Assembly: GCA_028284445.1 (NCBI GenBank)
Contig: JANQRS010000011.1
Span: 254,321-318,320 of the forward strand
Origin: Calditrichia bacterium
GTDB taxonomy: Bacteria > Calditrichota > Calditrichia > RBG-13-44-9 > J075
Direction of reading: 5' to 3'
DNA length: 64,000 nt
The translations under genes were made by a program, and so were the position numbers. Under the pieces are notes generated by a model, which did not search any database, had not been told where the DNA came from, and saw nothing but the letters and a program-made list of their open reading frames with translations. This document shows, piece after piece, positions 52,620 through 62,019 of this stretch. Each line of letters starts with the position of its first letter. Positions within the stretch are counted from its first letter, which is position 1.

Positions 52620-54311
52620 CTATTTCACCAGAATCATCTTTCTTGCAGCAACGGTATTTTTGCCTGTTAACTGATACAGATACACACCGCTGGGAACGGC
52701 AAATCCGCTGTTGTCTTTACCATCCCATACCACCGAATGGCTGCCGGCGACCTGACGTCTGTCGCTGACCAGTGTCCGCACAACCTGCCCGGTAATATCG
52801 TATACCACCAGCGAAACACTTTGAGAATGCTTTAAGCTGTATTCAATTGTCGTTTCCGGGTTAAATGGATTTGGATAGTTCTGAGCCAGGACAAAATCGT
52901 CAATTAAAGCCGCATCAGGTCCACCAACCGCAGGTTCATCTTCAATACCGGTGTAGATATTAAACCAGGTTTGGTCACCAATCGGTCCGCCGTCGTCATC
53001 AGTGATACTCAGCGTCGTATGTTGAAAATTTTCAACCATCGGCCATTCTACGTTCACGCGGAATAACGTCGGCCATTCAGCGCGATCACTTTCGAAACCC
53101 CAGATAAAGGTCGAGGCGCCTGAAATGCCGCGGAAGGCGTCCATGTATGCAAACATAGAGTCAGTCGCTTCATCAAGCCATTCACCCGCGCCAAGGCCAG
53201 AGAAACCAGGGTCTTCGTTTACGTTGTTGGACTCATCAAATCCCGGCCACTCAGCGTCATTGTCAAACATGGCCTGAGTTCTGGAATTCATAAACGGACC
53301 AACAATCAAACCATTGTCGGTATGAAATGCATCTACTTCCGGCGTGCGATACCAGGCATTGTTCTTGACGATGATGCTACGATCTGCTTCCGGCATAATC
53401 GGATCGGAACCACCTGGTTCGTTTCCCGGCAATGTATCGGTGATGACGATACTCCAGGGCAGCCCATCGCGATCCTTGTCGGCATTCTCTGTATCGTTTT
53501 CACCAATCGCCAGGGTGTTATAGAAAATATTGTTGGTGATCTTTGCATTGGTCAGATTCTCGTTGAAAATCTGCATTTTGAGATCATTGGCAAAAGTACA
53601 ATGATCAATTTCTACGTAATCAATCGGATTTCGCGCCTGCATGAACATCCCGTGCGACTGAAAATAAGTACAGTTACGGGCGACGAAATTCTTGACCTTT
53701 GGGCCGATGGAGAGCACCCAGAAAGGAGAGTATGGATCGCCGGCATTAATGTTGTTCTTCACATACATATTGTAAGCATAGTAAGACACATTTTCGTGCG
53801 CAAAATTCGTCACTATCGACCACCCCATGTAGTCAAACGTACATCCATCCACAACAATGTCGATATCCGGCGCCTGAACGCTTAACCAGTTGCCAACCAT
53901 CCACACGTCGGCAGTTCCCATGCCTGCAAAATAGATATTCTCAACTGTAAGACTGTTGAAGGCCTGAAAAAACAAGCTCGCTGATGCTGTACCATCATCC
54001 AAAGTCAGGACTCGCACAACCGGCGGTTTTGCCCCTGTGGCATCGTCGCGCAAAACACGGTCCGCGGTCATATGAATGGGGTTTTTGATGTCGATGGTTT
54101 GATCGATAACGTAGTTACCGTTGGTCTCCAGCTGATAAATATCGTGCAATTGCTGACCGTCGGAGCTGGTATCAGCGACCATGAAATCAATGATTGAATT
54201 CACATAGATTTCACCATTTCCGTCTTGCCAGGGGATTACCTGAATATTCTGCGCCAGTCCGTGGCAACACATAGCGATGGCGAACAATGCTACCATTAAC
54301 TTTTTGCTCAT
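52620..54311 (-). CDS. Secreted beta-helix-type protein with C-terminal sorting domain
   Basis: 563 residues from ATG 54311 (GGAGG eight bases upstream; ATG 54326 would put the signal too deep). Signal peptide ends CHGLAQ. Residues ~60-330 have the short-strand repeats of right-handed parallel beta-helices, as in DUF5123/pectate-lyase-like proteins (VENIYFAGMGTADV, IDIVVDGCTFDYMGW, YVEIDHCTFANDL, NAKITNNIFYNTL). The C-terminus has the FlgD-like Ig domain with YPNPFNPETTIEYSL near 480 and ends KMILVK. No catalytic residues assigned. It lies 89 bases downstream of the TonB-dependent receptor, co-directional, so it is probably a glycan binder or lyase of the same system. Confidence 0.72.
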   Translation of the reverse strand: MSKKLMVALFAIAMCCHGLAQNIQVIPWQDGNGEIYVNSIIDFMVADTSSDGQQLHDIYQLETNGNYVIDQTIDIKNPIHMTADRVLRDDATGAKPPVVRVLTLDDGTASASLFFQAFNSLTVENIYFAGMGTADVWMVGNWLSVQAPDIDIVVDGCTFDYMGWSIVTNFAHENVSYYAYNMYVKNNINAGDPYSPFWVLSIGPKVKNFVARNCTYFQSHGMFMQARNPIDYVEIDHCTFANDLKMQIFNENLTNAKITNNIFYNTLAIGENDTENADKDRDGLPWSIVITDTLPGNEPGGSDPIMPEADRSIIVKNNAWYRTPEVDAFHTDNGLIVGPFMNSRTQAMFDNDAEWPGFDESNNVNEDPGFSGLGAGEWLDEATDSMFAYMDAFRGISGASTFIWGFESDRAEWPTLFRVNVEWPMVENFQHTTLSITDDDGGPIGDQTWFNIYTGIEDEPAVGGPDAALIDDFVLAQNYPNPFNPETTIEYSLKHSQSVSLVVYDITGQVVRTLVSDRRQVAGSHSVVWDGKDNSGFAVPSGVYLYQLTGKNTVAARKMILVK

Positions 54312-54400
54312 AATAGCGACCTCCATTGAGAGACTGTTAGGGGCTGGTAGATCACCGGCCCATTCCTGAATTGGGAAATACCAATTGATTCGTAATGCGT

Positions 54401-57346
54401 TTAAAAATCGTAGCGCAAGCCAATTTCTGACGTAATACCGTAGAATGCCCGGTTTGAGAACCAGCCGGTGCCCTCATTGACATTGGTGTCAATTGCTTTG
54501 GATAGATTTGACGAGTTGCTGTAGATTTGCATGCCTTGCCAAGGCAAGGATTGTTTGATTGACAGATCAAAAAGCGTAATCGGGTCGGAAAACACCCGCA
54601 GTTCCGGAAAGAAATGGTCCTGCAGGAAAACGTTGGACTTGTAGCGAGCTGATCCCCTTATCGAAAACCCTCTATAATCGTAACCAACAATCAAATTGAA
54701 GAGATGATCCGGTTGATCAATCAGCGGTGCGGTATAGGGTGTTTCCTCGCTGCCGACAATTCGACGACCACCAAATGGTGTGGTTTCAAAAACAGGGGAG
54801 ACCATCGGATAGGCCAGCTCGGACTCAGTGAAGGTATAGTTGGCATTGACCACCAGCCCACTAAGCAATCCCGGGAGAAACCAGAGATTCGATTGCCAGT
54901 CCAATTCGATTCCGAAGAGATCCGCTTCATTGGGGTTGTTAACAAACCCGAACACCTGCCCGCCGACTTGAACGCTCCCGGGATAGCTTTCCAGCAGTTG
55001 TTCCGGGTCTGTCACGTAAGTGGTTGTGTTGTAAATGAAGTTCTTGATCTTTTTGTTGAAATAGCCCACGGTGAAGAGGCCAATCTTGTTGTTGTAAAGT
55101 GACAACGCCACATCAAGGTTCGTCGCTTCGATTGGCTCAAGATCCGGATTGTTCCAGGTTAAACTCCGTGGCGGCAGCAAATTCCAGGTGGGAATAATAC
55201 GGTTGTAGCTTGGTCGCGAGATAGTCTGGGTAAAGCTGGTACGAAGATCCATCCAGTCGGTGACGTTCAGACGCGCATGAATCATCGGCAGAAGATAGTC
55301 GTTTTCGCGAGTGGTGGTTACGCTGTCGTAGGCAAATGGATCATCCCACTGGCCCAGTGCCGATGTACGATTGCCGCCGTACTCTGTTTCGTTTGTTTCA
55401 TAGCGAAAACCGGGAATAAGCGTCAGGCGATCGCCGAACTCGATAGTCGGCATGAGATATCCGGCCAGATACGATTCACTGCCCTGATAATCTGCAGGAA
55501 TGGAATTGTTGAAATTTCGCACCAGTCCAAAAGCATTGCCTTGATCGGTGCGCGGCACAGAACTGACAAAGTCTTCAACCAGATCCAAAGAGGGAATACG
55601 ATTGATGTTAAAGTTTCCGGCAAGAAAACGCTCGCTATCATATTGGGAATCAAGAAAGGGGCCGTAGGGAAAGCGCACGTTCTGGGTAGACACATACCCC
55701 TGCAGATAGGGCGATCCGGCCAAACGATCGGCCCAATCTTCACGGACAATATCAACTGTCGCCCACCACATAGCGTGCTCATAAGACTCTAGATCAAAAC
55801 TGCGATCTTTCTGCTTAAGCTTGCCGCCAAATTTGAATTTCAAACCAAACAGGTCCGTCAAGCGCGGCTCATATTCAAAATTCAGATCCGCTGTAAACTC
55901 ATCTTCCTCTGTTCGGGAACTGCGATCATAGATCCAATCGACATAAATAGCAGAAGTGTCATTTAGGGCCTTGGTAACAAATTCCGCTGGATTGAGATAG
56001 CCAAGTGTGCCTTCAACAGCAAAGCCTTCCAGGTCACCCAATTCAGTCGGTCGCTCATAATTGAAGTTCTGGACAAAAGCGCCCTGCTCTACGCCGTCGA
56101 GCTGATAGTTTTTCGGCATTTCGTTCAGCGCGCGGGAATAAGAGATACCGGCCGTCATTTTCACCAGACCAAGAAATTGTTCCAGCCGCAGTGAATTGTT
56201 GAAGGTAGATAGATTCGTCTCCTGAACGGCACCAACATAGCGATGTTCACGAAGGCCGGGATTCAAAAATTCCTGCAGGAGCTCCTGGTCTGCATCTACC
56301 CGGCTGAATGTTGAGAAGAATTTCAGTTTGGTTGTTGGAAGGCTATAGTCGAGGACAACTGTGCCGCCAAATCGCCGATTAATGCGGTTGATATCATTGA
56401 AGCCGACGCTATTGGCAATGGCAAATTCGTCCTGGATCTCGTAACCGGCAAAGACCGAGTTGTCACTCCTGTTTCTCCGCTCAATATCAAGATTGGCAAA
56501 TGCGCCGAATTTCTGACCCAGGAAACGTTTGCTGCCGCTAAGCACAAACTTGAAGTCCTGGAATTCGCGGCGCAAATCGTTATAGCCCCCCTGGACGATT
56601 GCATTCAAAGTGGCATTTTCCGGCGCCTCGCGTAAGCGGAAGTTCACCGAGCCACCAATCTGGTCTGCTTCCTGATCTGCCCTGGCAGCCTTGCTGACTT
56701 CGATACCGGCAAGCATGTATGGCGAAATCATACTCAAGTCCGTGCTACGATCGCCACCATCGGTTGAAGCCATGCTAACGCCTTCAACTTGAATCTTGTT
56801 GAACTCCGGGGAGAGACCACGGATTACGACCTTATTACCCTCGCCTCCCTGACGCTCCAAGGCGACACCTGGCAGACGACCAACTGCCTCAGCAGCATTC
56901 GACTCTGGCAGTTCCTGAATCTTGCTGGCAGACACCACACTGGTGATGGTATTGGAAGAAATCTGCTGATTCATCGCTTCGAAGTTTCCAACAGCTTGCG
57001 CCGTTGCAACTTCTGTTTCGCCCTCAATGTAGGTTACCCGGCTTGCAAGACTTTTCCTGGCAAGCTGCCCGGCAACAACTGTTACTGAATCACGCACCTC
57101 TTCGTAGCCGAGGTAGTTGCAGGTGATCTCGTATCTGCCGACGGGAACACCGACAATGATATAATCGCCATCTATATCTGTGGAGGCACCCATACCGATT
57201 GATTCGATAAAGACGTTGGCGCCGGGAAGCGGATTGCCGGTAGCCACATCGGTGATTTTGCCGGCAATCTTGCCAGTTCCCTGGGCAAAAATCGGCGTTG
57301 CGACGAACAGAAGTAGCAAGAATACATAAAGTTTACATCGCACCAT
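54401..57346 (-). CDS. TonB-dependent outer-membrane receptor
   Basis: 981 residues. A signal peptide ends IFAQG. A carboxypeptidase-regulatory-like Ig domain (about 24-108: GKIAGKITDVATGNPLPGAN) precedes the plug (about 125-235, with LPESNAAEAVGRLPGVALERQ in two parts LPESNAAEAVG and LPGVALE). A 22-strand barrel then ends in IGLRYDF with terminal Phe. It should import oligosaccharides or another large nutrient. No SusD-like gene follows, so this is not a canonical SusCD pair. Its promoter carries a perfect LacI-type palindrome, tying it to the xylose regulators. Confidence 0.93.
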   Translation of the reverse strand: MVRCKLYVFLLLLFVATPIFAQGTGKIAGKITDVATGNPLPGANVFIESIGMGASTDIDGDYIIVGVPVGRYEITCNYLGYEEVRDSVTVVAGQLARKSLASRVTYIEGETEVATAQAVGNFEAMNQQISSNTITSVVSASKIQELPESNAAEAVGRLPGVALERQGGEGNKVVIRGLSPEFNKIQVEGVSMASTDGGDRSTDLSMISPYMLAGIEVSKAARADQEADQIGGSVNFRLREAPENATLNAIVQGGYNDLRREFQDFKFVLSGSKRFLGQKFGAFANLDIERRNRSDNSVFAGYEIQDEFAIANSVGFNDINRINRRFGGTVVLDYSLPTTKLKFFSTFSRVDADQELLQEFLNPGLREHRYVGAVQETNLSTFNNSLRLEQFLGLVKMTAGISYSRALNEMPKNYQLDGVEQGAFVQNFNYERPTELGDLEGFAVEGTLGYLNPAEFVTKALNDTSAIYVDWIYDRSSRTEEDEFTADLNFEYEPRLTDLFGLKFKFGGKLKQKDRSFDLESYEHAMWWATVDIVREDWADRLAGSPYLQGYVSTQNVRFPYGPFLDSQYDSERFLAGNFNINRIPSLDLVEDFVSSVPRTDQGNAFGLVRNFNNSIPADYQGSESYLAGYLMPTIEFGDRLTLIPGFRYETNETEYGGNRTSALGQWDDPFAYDSVTTTRENDYLLPMIHARLNVTDWMDLRTSFTQTISRPSYNRIIPTWNLLPPRSLTWNNPDLEPIEATNLDVALSLYNNKIGLFTVGYFNKKIKNFIYNTTTYVTDPEQLLESYPGSVQVGGQVFGFVNNPNEADLFGIELDWQSNLWFLPGLLSGLVVNANYTFTESELAYPMVSPVFETTPFGGRRIVGSEETPYTAPLIDQPDHLFNLIVGYDYRGFSIRGSARYKSNVFLQDHFFPELRVFSDPITLFDLSIKQSLPWQGMQIYSNSSNLSKAIDTNVNEGTGWFSNRAFYGITSEIGLRYDF

Positions 57347-57452
57347 TTGGCCTCCAAGACCCCTGGACTTCGGGTCGTTGATATAGATGTTTCAAACAAT
57401 TTTCACAGACGCTTATTGATTCAAGTATTGTTTTTTGAATCAAAATGAAATA

Positions 57453-57470
57453 AATTGAAACGTTTCAATT
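57453..57470. promoter_or_regulatory. Perfect 18-bp LacI-type operator at the receptor promoter
   Basis: AATTGAAACGTTTCAATT is a perfect palindrome with the central A-A-A-C-G-T-T-T core used by many LacI/PurR-family repressors. It immediately follows the -10 box of the receptor promoter, so bound repressor would block transcription. The binding protein is inferred to be one or both of the LacI proteins encoded at 46239 and 51507. Confidence 0.75.
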
Positions 57471-57499
57471 ATTGTAACTGACTGTGACAAATAAGTCAA
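57471..57499 (-). promoter_or_regulatory. Promoter of the TonB-dependent receptor gene
   Basis: Minus-strand TTGACT (57499-57494), a 17-base spacer and TACAAT (57476-57471), directly abutting the LacI-type palindrome. Transcription would start inside the operator and leave a leader of about 115 bases. Confidence 0.65.
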
Positions 57500-57583
57500 G
57501 AGGGAATGTGGTTTTTTCGAAATTTAATCCCAGCGAGCTATCGCTTTAACGACAGAATAGGTCAAAAGTAAAGGCGGGAAATC

Positions 57584-58303
57584 ATGAAAATTGAAGAACT
57601 TAGAAACTCCTTTTGGGACAACGGTTTTTTGATCATGGAGGATGTCTTTGAAACAGGGTTGATGGACAATCTCAACAATCTCATCCTCGAACACTTCGGA
57701 ATGTCACCCGAATTTCGTCATACAGACGAGTTCCTGGGCAAGGCGCAAACAGAAGTCATACCATGGTTTCCACAGCAGGAAGGTGTTCACGCTTTCGATG
57801 AAGTCGAGGCGCATCCATTCCTGAACACTTTGACAAATGCCATTCTCGGCGAAGGCTGGCAGAAGCAATACTGCATGGTCATGTTTTCGAAGGAAGGCAC
57901 CCGCGGGCAGGCATGGCATCAGGACTGCCCGCCGGATGATCCAAATCAGCACAATTTGAATCGCCTGGTATATACGATGGATATTACACCTGAAGTAGGA
58001 GGGCAGACGGTGGTCGTCCCCGGCACCCACAGACGTGGGGTGATTCCCGTTGGAGAACCGGACGGAGAGATGGAAGGCCAAGTGGTCCTTGAGCCAAAGA
58101 AAGGCACAGTTATACTATTGCATGGACACACCTGGCATCGGGTCTTGCCGATCAAAGGGCAATATCGGGTATCGACAAACTATCGCTCGGCGCCGCAGGG
58201 AACACCGGAAGACATTACGGACGTTTGCGTTTACCGCAATATGCGCTACCGTTTTTCCACAAGCGAATTAATTGAAGATCGAACGACGATGAATGCGGAC
58301 TAA
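57584..58303 (+). CDS. Phytanoyl-CoA dioxygenase (PhyH)-family Fe(II)/2-oxoglutarate oxygenase
   Basis: 239 residues, PhyH/double-stranded beta-helix fold. The iron ligands fit H112 and D114 in WHQDCPPDD with H182 or H185 in LLHGHTWHRVLP; R195 in QYRVSTN can bind 2-oxoglutarate. The core is intact, so hydroxylase activity is expected on an unknown substrate. It is divergent from the receptor gene and shares its 237-base promoter region. The stop overlaps that of the convergent oxidoreductase gene by 4 bases. Context hints at a sugar- or cyclitol-related substrate, but this is inference. Confidence 0.88.
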   Translation: MKIEELRNSFWDNGFLIMEDVFETGLMDNLNNLILEHFGMSPEFRHTDEFLGKAQTEVIPWFPQQEGVHAFDEVEAHPFLNTLTNAILGEGWQKQYCMVMFSKEGTRGQAWHQDCPPDDPNQHNLNRLVYTMDITPEVGGQTVVVPGTHRRGVIPVGEPDGEMEGQVVLEPKKGTVILLHGHTWHRVLPIKGQYRVSTNYRSAPQGTPEDITDVCVYRNMRYRFSTSELIEDRTTMNAD

Positions 58304-59259
58304 AACAAGCGCATCACCGCCGCCATATGATCCTGCAGCTTCTGACTGGTGGCGTGAGGCATGGTGTCGGATTCCAGTTTTCCAGCCTTGAGATCTGCAT
58401 TGACAGCTGCAATTTCGTAATGGTATCCGCGACTCTCTCTGTCATCCACAAATGTATCTACCTCTTTAAGATCCTTGTAGAGGTGGCAACTGGGTCCGTG
58501 CCAGAATTCCGGCAGGGTAATGATGCCTTCATCACCAACGATGTGCGCAGCATTCGGCAACACACAGCGAAAGGTGCAACTGAGCGTTGCCACTATTTCC
58601 GGATAGTCAAATATCATCACCACATCGTCGTCCACACCGGTTGGTGCCTTTCGCGCAGCAACTTTCATGGATAACGGGTCACGCTCCATAAAAAACCAGG
58701 CCAGGGCAATTGGGTAAATGCCAATGTCCAGCAATGCGCCACCTGCAAGCGCCGGATTATAAAGACGACCATCGGGATCATAATTCATTTTGAAGCCGAA
58801 GTCCGCTTTGATATGCCGAACGGTCCCGATTCGTCCTTCATCAATCCAACGTCTGGCAGTATGCAAGGCCGGCAAGAAGTAGGTCCACATTGCTTCCATC
58901 AGATAGATTTTGTCTTCTCGCGCCTTGGCCAACAAGCTGCGGTTTTCCGCAGGATTGATGGTCAGCGGTTTCTCACAGAGCACAGCCTTTCCAGCAGCCA
59001 TGGCATCCAAACTGTTTTGATAGTGAAGATTGTGCGGCGTGGCAATATAGACCGCATCAACATTCGGATCGTCAAATAGATCCTGATAGGTCTCGTGCGC
59101 CCGCGGAATATCGTATTGTTGTGCAAAATCTTTCGCCTTCTCGCCATTTCGCGAGGCGACGGCAACTACTTCACCATCCGGCACAAATTGCATGTCCTGC
59201 GCAAAACTATGGGCAATATTGCCAGTACTGACAATTCCCCAACGAATAACATCCCTCAC
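58300..59259 (-). CDS. Gfo/Idh/MocA oxidoreductase, dihydrodiol/D-xylose dehydrogenase type
   Basis: 319 residues. Rossmann start RWGIVSTGNIAHSFAQDM (about 5-22), EKP motif in AVLCEKPLTINPAE (about 92-105), the dimeric dihydrodiol dehydrogenase signature LMEAMWTYFLPALH (about 118-131) and a closing YHYEIAAVNADLKAGKLESDTMPH, seen as DLKAGKLESDTMPH. This subgroup includes NADP-dependent D-xylose dehydrogenases, which fits the locus. Export is not predicted. Its start overlaps the stop of the sugar porter by 4 bases (ATGA), so the two are coupled. Confidence 0.87.
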   Translation of the reverse strand: MRDVIRWGIVSTGNIAHSFAQDMQFVPDGEVVAVASRNGEKAKDFAQQYDIPRAHETYQDLFDDPNVDAVYIATPHNLHYQNSLDAMAAGKAVLCEKPLTINPAENRSLLAKAREDKIYLMEAMWTYFLPALHTARRWIDEGRIGTVRHIKADFGFKMNYDPDGRLYNPALAGGALLDIGIYPIALAWFFMERDPLSMKVAARKAPTGVDDDVVMIFDYPEIVATLSCTFRCVLPNAAHIVGDEGIITLPEFWHGPSCHLYKDLKEVDTFVDDRESRGYHYEIAAVNADLKAGKLESDTMPHATSQKLQDHMAAVMRLF

Positions 59260-60827
59260 ACCTTCTCCTTTCGTATACCAAGTTCAACTTCAAGTTCTTC
59301 CAGTGACTTCCCGCTTGTTTCCGGCAATAGCCAAACAACCAGGACCAGCCCCAAAACGGCGAATAAGCCGTAGATAAAAAACGTCAAAGCCGTCCCGAGA
59401 TTGGTCAGCTCCCAGGGAAAGAGAAACTGCACAAGGAAGCTTACAAGGCTGTTGACAAAGCCGACGGCAGATATTGCCAGCCCGCGGATGCTGTTTGGGA
59501 AAATTTCACCGAAGAGAACCCACATCACCGGCCCCAATGAGAATGCAAACGAAGCAACGAAGCCGGCGATGCCTATCAGCACAATCCAGGGATTCATGTT
59601 AACCGCGGCTTCAATGAATTCGCTTTCGTATTGCCTGAAAAGATCTTCACCTATCGAGGATCGAATAGCATGCTTAAACTCGACATCATTTTCGTAAATG
59701 GTGCCGGAAAAGGCAGCGAGCTTTTCCGCATCAATTTCTTCTGATAAATGGGCGATCGCCTCCGGCTGCAGCTGGTATGTGGCCTGATCAAATCCATAGG
59801 CTGCGATAGACATGCTGATGAACACACCGGCCAAGCCGGCAACCAATAGCGGTTTGCGTCCAAGGCGGTCAATCAAGAGCATCGCCAGCACAGTGAATAC
59901 GAGATTGATGATTCCTATCCAGACCGCCTGGGCAAATGCCGCGTCGGTTCCGACACCACTTTGTTCAAAAATTGACGGGGCATAAAAATAGACGGCATTG
60001 ATGCCGGTAATCTGTTGAGCAATACCAACGATTATTGCGATGGCAAAAACCTTCTTCAGCTCAGGTCGAAACAATTCCCTCAGACGCGCACTCGCCTGCG
60101 AGAGATCTTCGCGAATCCCTTCCTGCATTCTCTGAAGGGCAAAGTCGATATCATTTGCCGGCATCAGCTGAAGCAGGACATCCTTTGCCTCATCAAGCCG
60201 ATTGTTGACAACAAGCCATCGAGGACTTTCCGGCACCCGGAACAACAGAAAGAAATATGCCAATGCCGGAATTGCCTCGATACCGAGCATCCATCGCCAG
60301 ATGTGATTATCCAGGCCAAGGGCACTGACCCAACCAGCTGTCAACCCGCTTATTTGCAGCATCAAATAATTGGCGAAATAGGCGGCAGAAAAACCGACCA
60401 TAATATTGAGCTGGTTAATCGACACCATCATTCCGCGCACATTCGCCGGGGCGGTTTCCGAAATATACATCGGCGCAATCAGCAGTGACACAAAAGCAAA
60501 CCCACCCATGGCTCGCGCAAAAACCAGCACCCAAAAACCCGGCGCCAGCGCAGAGGCGATTGCCGACACTGCATAGAGCAAAGCGACAATCTGCAAAATA
60601 CGTTTTCGCCCCCAAACATCGCTCAATGGCCCTAGTGTAATGCCACCGATTATGGCAGCAAGTGTCGGCGCACCGACTACCAACCCCTGGGCCCAATCAT
60701 CCAGTCCAAACTCCGGCACAACGAAGCCAATTACGCCGGAGATCACCGATGCATCAAATCCAAAAAGGAATCCGCCCAGCGACACGACTAGCGAGAGGCG
60801 GATCGCACGCTTCATGTAATCATCCAT
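59256..60827 (-). CDS. MFS sugar porter with an inserted hydrophilic loop
   Basis: 523 residues from ATG 60827 (TTG 60857 and ATG 60815 are alternatives). Twelve helices with sugar-porter signatures: GGFLFGFDASVISG (about 15-28), LSDVWGRKRI, PESPRWLV and the later VPETSGKSLEELE-like LPETSGKSLEELEVEL at the end. A ~60-residue charged insert (about 365-430: HLSEEIDAEKLAAFSG...) lies between helices 9 and 10, a known variation in some environmental porters. Likely proton-coupled sugar uptake. It is co-translated with the dihydrodiol-type oxidoreductase, suggesting the two act on one sugar, possibly xylose. Confidence 0.9.
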   Translation of the reverse strand: MDDYMKRAIRLSLVVSLGGFLFGFDASVISGVIGFVVPEFGLDDWAQGLVVGAPTLAAIIGGITLGPLSDVWGRKRILQIVALLYAVSAIASALAPGFWVLVFARAMGGFAFVSLLIAPMYISETAPANVRGMMVSINQLNIMVGFSAAYFANYLMLQISGLTAGWVSALGLDNHIWRWMLGIEAIPALAYFFLLFRVPESPRWLVVNNRLDEAKDVLLQLMPANDIDFALQRMQEGIREDLSQASARLRELFRPELKKVFAIAIIVGIAQQITGINAVYFYAPSIFEQSGVGTDAAFAQAVWIGIINLVFTVLAMLLIDRLGRKPLLVAGLAGVFISMSIAAYGFDQATYQLQPEAIAHLSEEIDAEKLAAFSGTIYENDVEFKHAIRSSIGEDLFRQYESEFIEAAVNMNPWIVLIGIAGFVASFAFSLGPVMWVLFGEIFPNSIRGLAISAVGFVNSLVSFLVQFLFPWELTNLGTALTFFIYGLFAVLGLVLVVWLLPETSGKSLEELEVELGIRKEKV

Positions 60828-60871
60828 CGCCCTCAGTTCCTCAAAAAGGTTTCGCAAAGATCCTAAAAAAT

Positions 60872-60935
60872 ATTGAAGAATGAAAAATGAAGATCAATTA
60901 TTATCATTTTCAAACTTCATTTTTCATTCTTCAAT
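60872..60935. repeat. Inverted repeat, 21-bp perfect arms
   Basis: Arms 60872-60892 and 60915-60935 are exact complements (ATTGAAGAATGAAAAATGAAG and its complement) around a 22-base loop. The arms also contain the internally repeated ATGAA. The element lies between the divergent porter and alkylation-repair genes, so it is not a terminator for either. It resembles low-complexity AT-rich intergenic repeats. Confidence 0.75.
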
Positions 60936-60995
60936 CTCTTGTATTTCTTCACTTTTGCCGCTTATATTGCAGCATCAAAAATAGGAGATATGGTT

Positions 60996-61703
60996 ATGAC
61001 ACGACAGGAAATTATGCAGCAATTGTCAGACTGGGGGAACGAGAGCACAAAGCGAATTTTAATGAAGCATGGCGCACCGGAGCCGTTCTTCGGGGTGAAA
61101 GTAGCAGATCTAAAGAAGATTCAGAAAAAGGTTAAAAAGGATCACGAATTATCGTTGGAACTGTACGACACCGGCAACAGTGATGCGATGTATTTAGCAG
61201 GTTTGATTGCCGACGAGAAGCAGATTTCCCGCGCACAGCTACAAAAGTGGGTAGAGAATGCCACCTACTACATGATCAGCGAATACACTGTGGCCTGGAT
61301 TGCGGCAGAAACCTCCTTTGGGTGGGAATTGGGCCTCGAGTGGATCGAATCCGATATCGAGAAGATCGCCTCTGCCGGCTGGTCCACATTAGCCAATGTT
61401 CTGCTCATCACCGAAGACGAGCATCTGGACATGGCCAAGATCGGGCAATTATTGGAGCACATTGGCAAGGAACTACACGATGCTCCCAATCGCGTGCGCT
61501 ATACGATGAACGGCTTTGTCATTGCTGTTGGCTGCGCTGTGCCGCCGCTCAGCGAAGAAGCCGGCAAAATCGGCGCTGCGCTGGGAAAAGTCAATGTGGA
61601 CGTTGGCGGCACCGCGTGCAAAGTGCCTGATGCAGTCACTTATATCGAAAAGGCCAGAAAGGCCGGTCGCCTGGGCAAGAAGAAGAAACAGGCGCGTTGC
61701 TAG
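60996..61703 (+). CDS. DNA alkylation repair protein, AlkD-like
   Basis: 235 residues from ATG 60996 with GGAG eight bases upstream. Tandem HEAT-like helical repeats of the AlkD family: TRQEIMQQLSDWGNESTKRI, FFGVKVADLKKIQKK (about 30-44), DAMYLAGLIADEKQIS and FGWELGLEWIESDIEKIASAGW. The tail is KKKKQARC-like, slightly basic. AlkD homologues remove N3- and N7-alkylated bases without flipping. The C-terminal half carries the ..RYTMNGFVIAVGCAVPPL.. segment characteristic of a group annotated as DNA alkylation repair protein; glycosylase activity is not proven for it. Confidence 0.87.
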   Translation: MTRQEIMQQLSDWGNESTKRILMKHGAPEPFFGVKVADLKKIQKKVKKDHELSLELYDTGNSDAMYLAGLIADEKQISRAQLQKWVENATYYMISEYTVAWIAAETSFGWELGLEWIESDIEKIASAGWSTLANVLLITEDEHLDMAKIGQLLEHIGKELHDAPNRVRYTMNGFVIAVGCAVPPLSEEAGKIGAALGKVNVDVGGTACKVPDAVTYIEKARKAGRLGKKKKQARC

Positions 61704-62019
61704 AGATTCGCGAGTGGAGATGTTGGATTAGAAAGTTGTCTTTTACACCCGGGGATCAAGGTAAGGAGATTAGAGATAAGAGATTCGATCAATCTTCTTT
61801 TCCCCTTAAAATATCGAGTAGCGACGAGATGAGACTCTCCCACGTTCCTTTTTGACCCAAGAGATGCTGAGTAAATTTTCAAAAATCTGCCACAAAGCGG
61901 TAAACTAAAATTAGAATGTCGACGAGGCAACCGAATTGCCAGTTGCGACGTTATACTGAGAGAAGGTGACCTGATCTCAATGGACCGGTCTGAAAAAGAA
62001 AATAAATGATTGGTGAAAT
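61704..62019. other. Non-coding stretch upstream of the zinc-ribbon operon
   Basis: 316 bases with no credible reading frame. A short region around 61764-61790 has loosely repeated GAGATTAGAGATAAGAGATT, a low-complexity pattern. No hairpin with a T-tract and no clean promoter pair were found. The promoter of the following genes presumably lies here. Confidence 0.5.

Noticed and set aside
53322..53885. 187-codon plus-strand frame opposite the beta-helix gene
   Set aside because: Fully antisense to a clearly coding gene with a signal peptide and sorting domain; no ribosome-binding site or recognised motif.
54401..57346. SusC/SusD pair
   Set aside because: The receptor has the CarboxypepD-like domain and plug, but the next gene is a beta-helix protein with a sorting domain, not a SusD lipoprotein.
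61764..61790. GAGATTAG-like short repeats resembling a satellite or CRISPR-like pattern
   Set aside because: Irregular units and no spacers; just low-complexity sequence.
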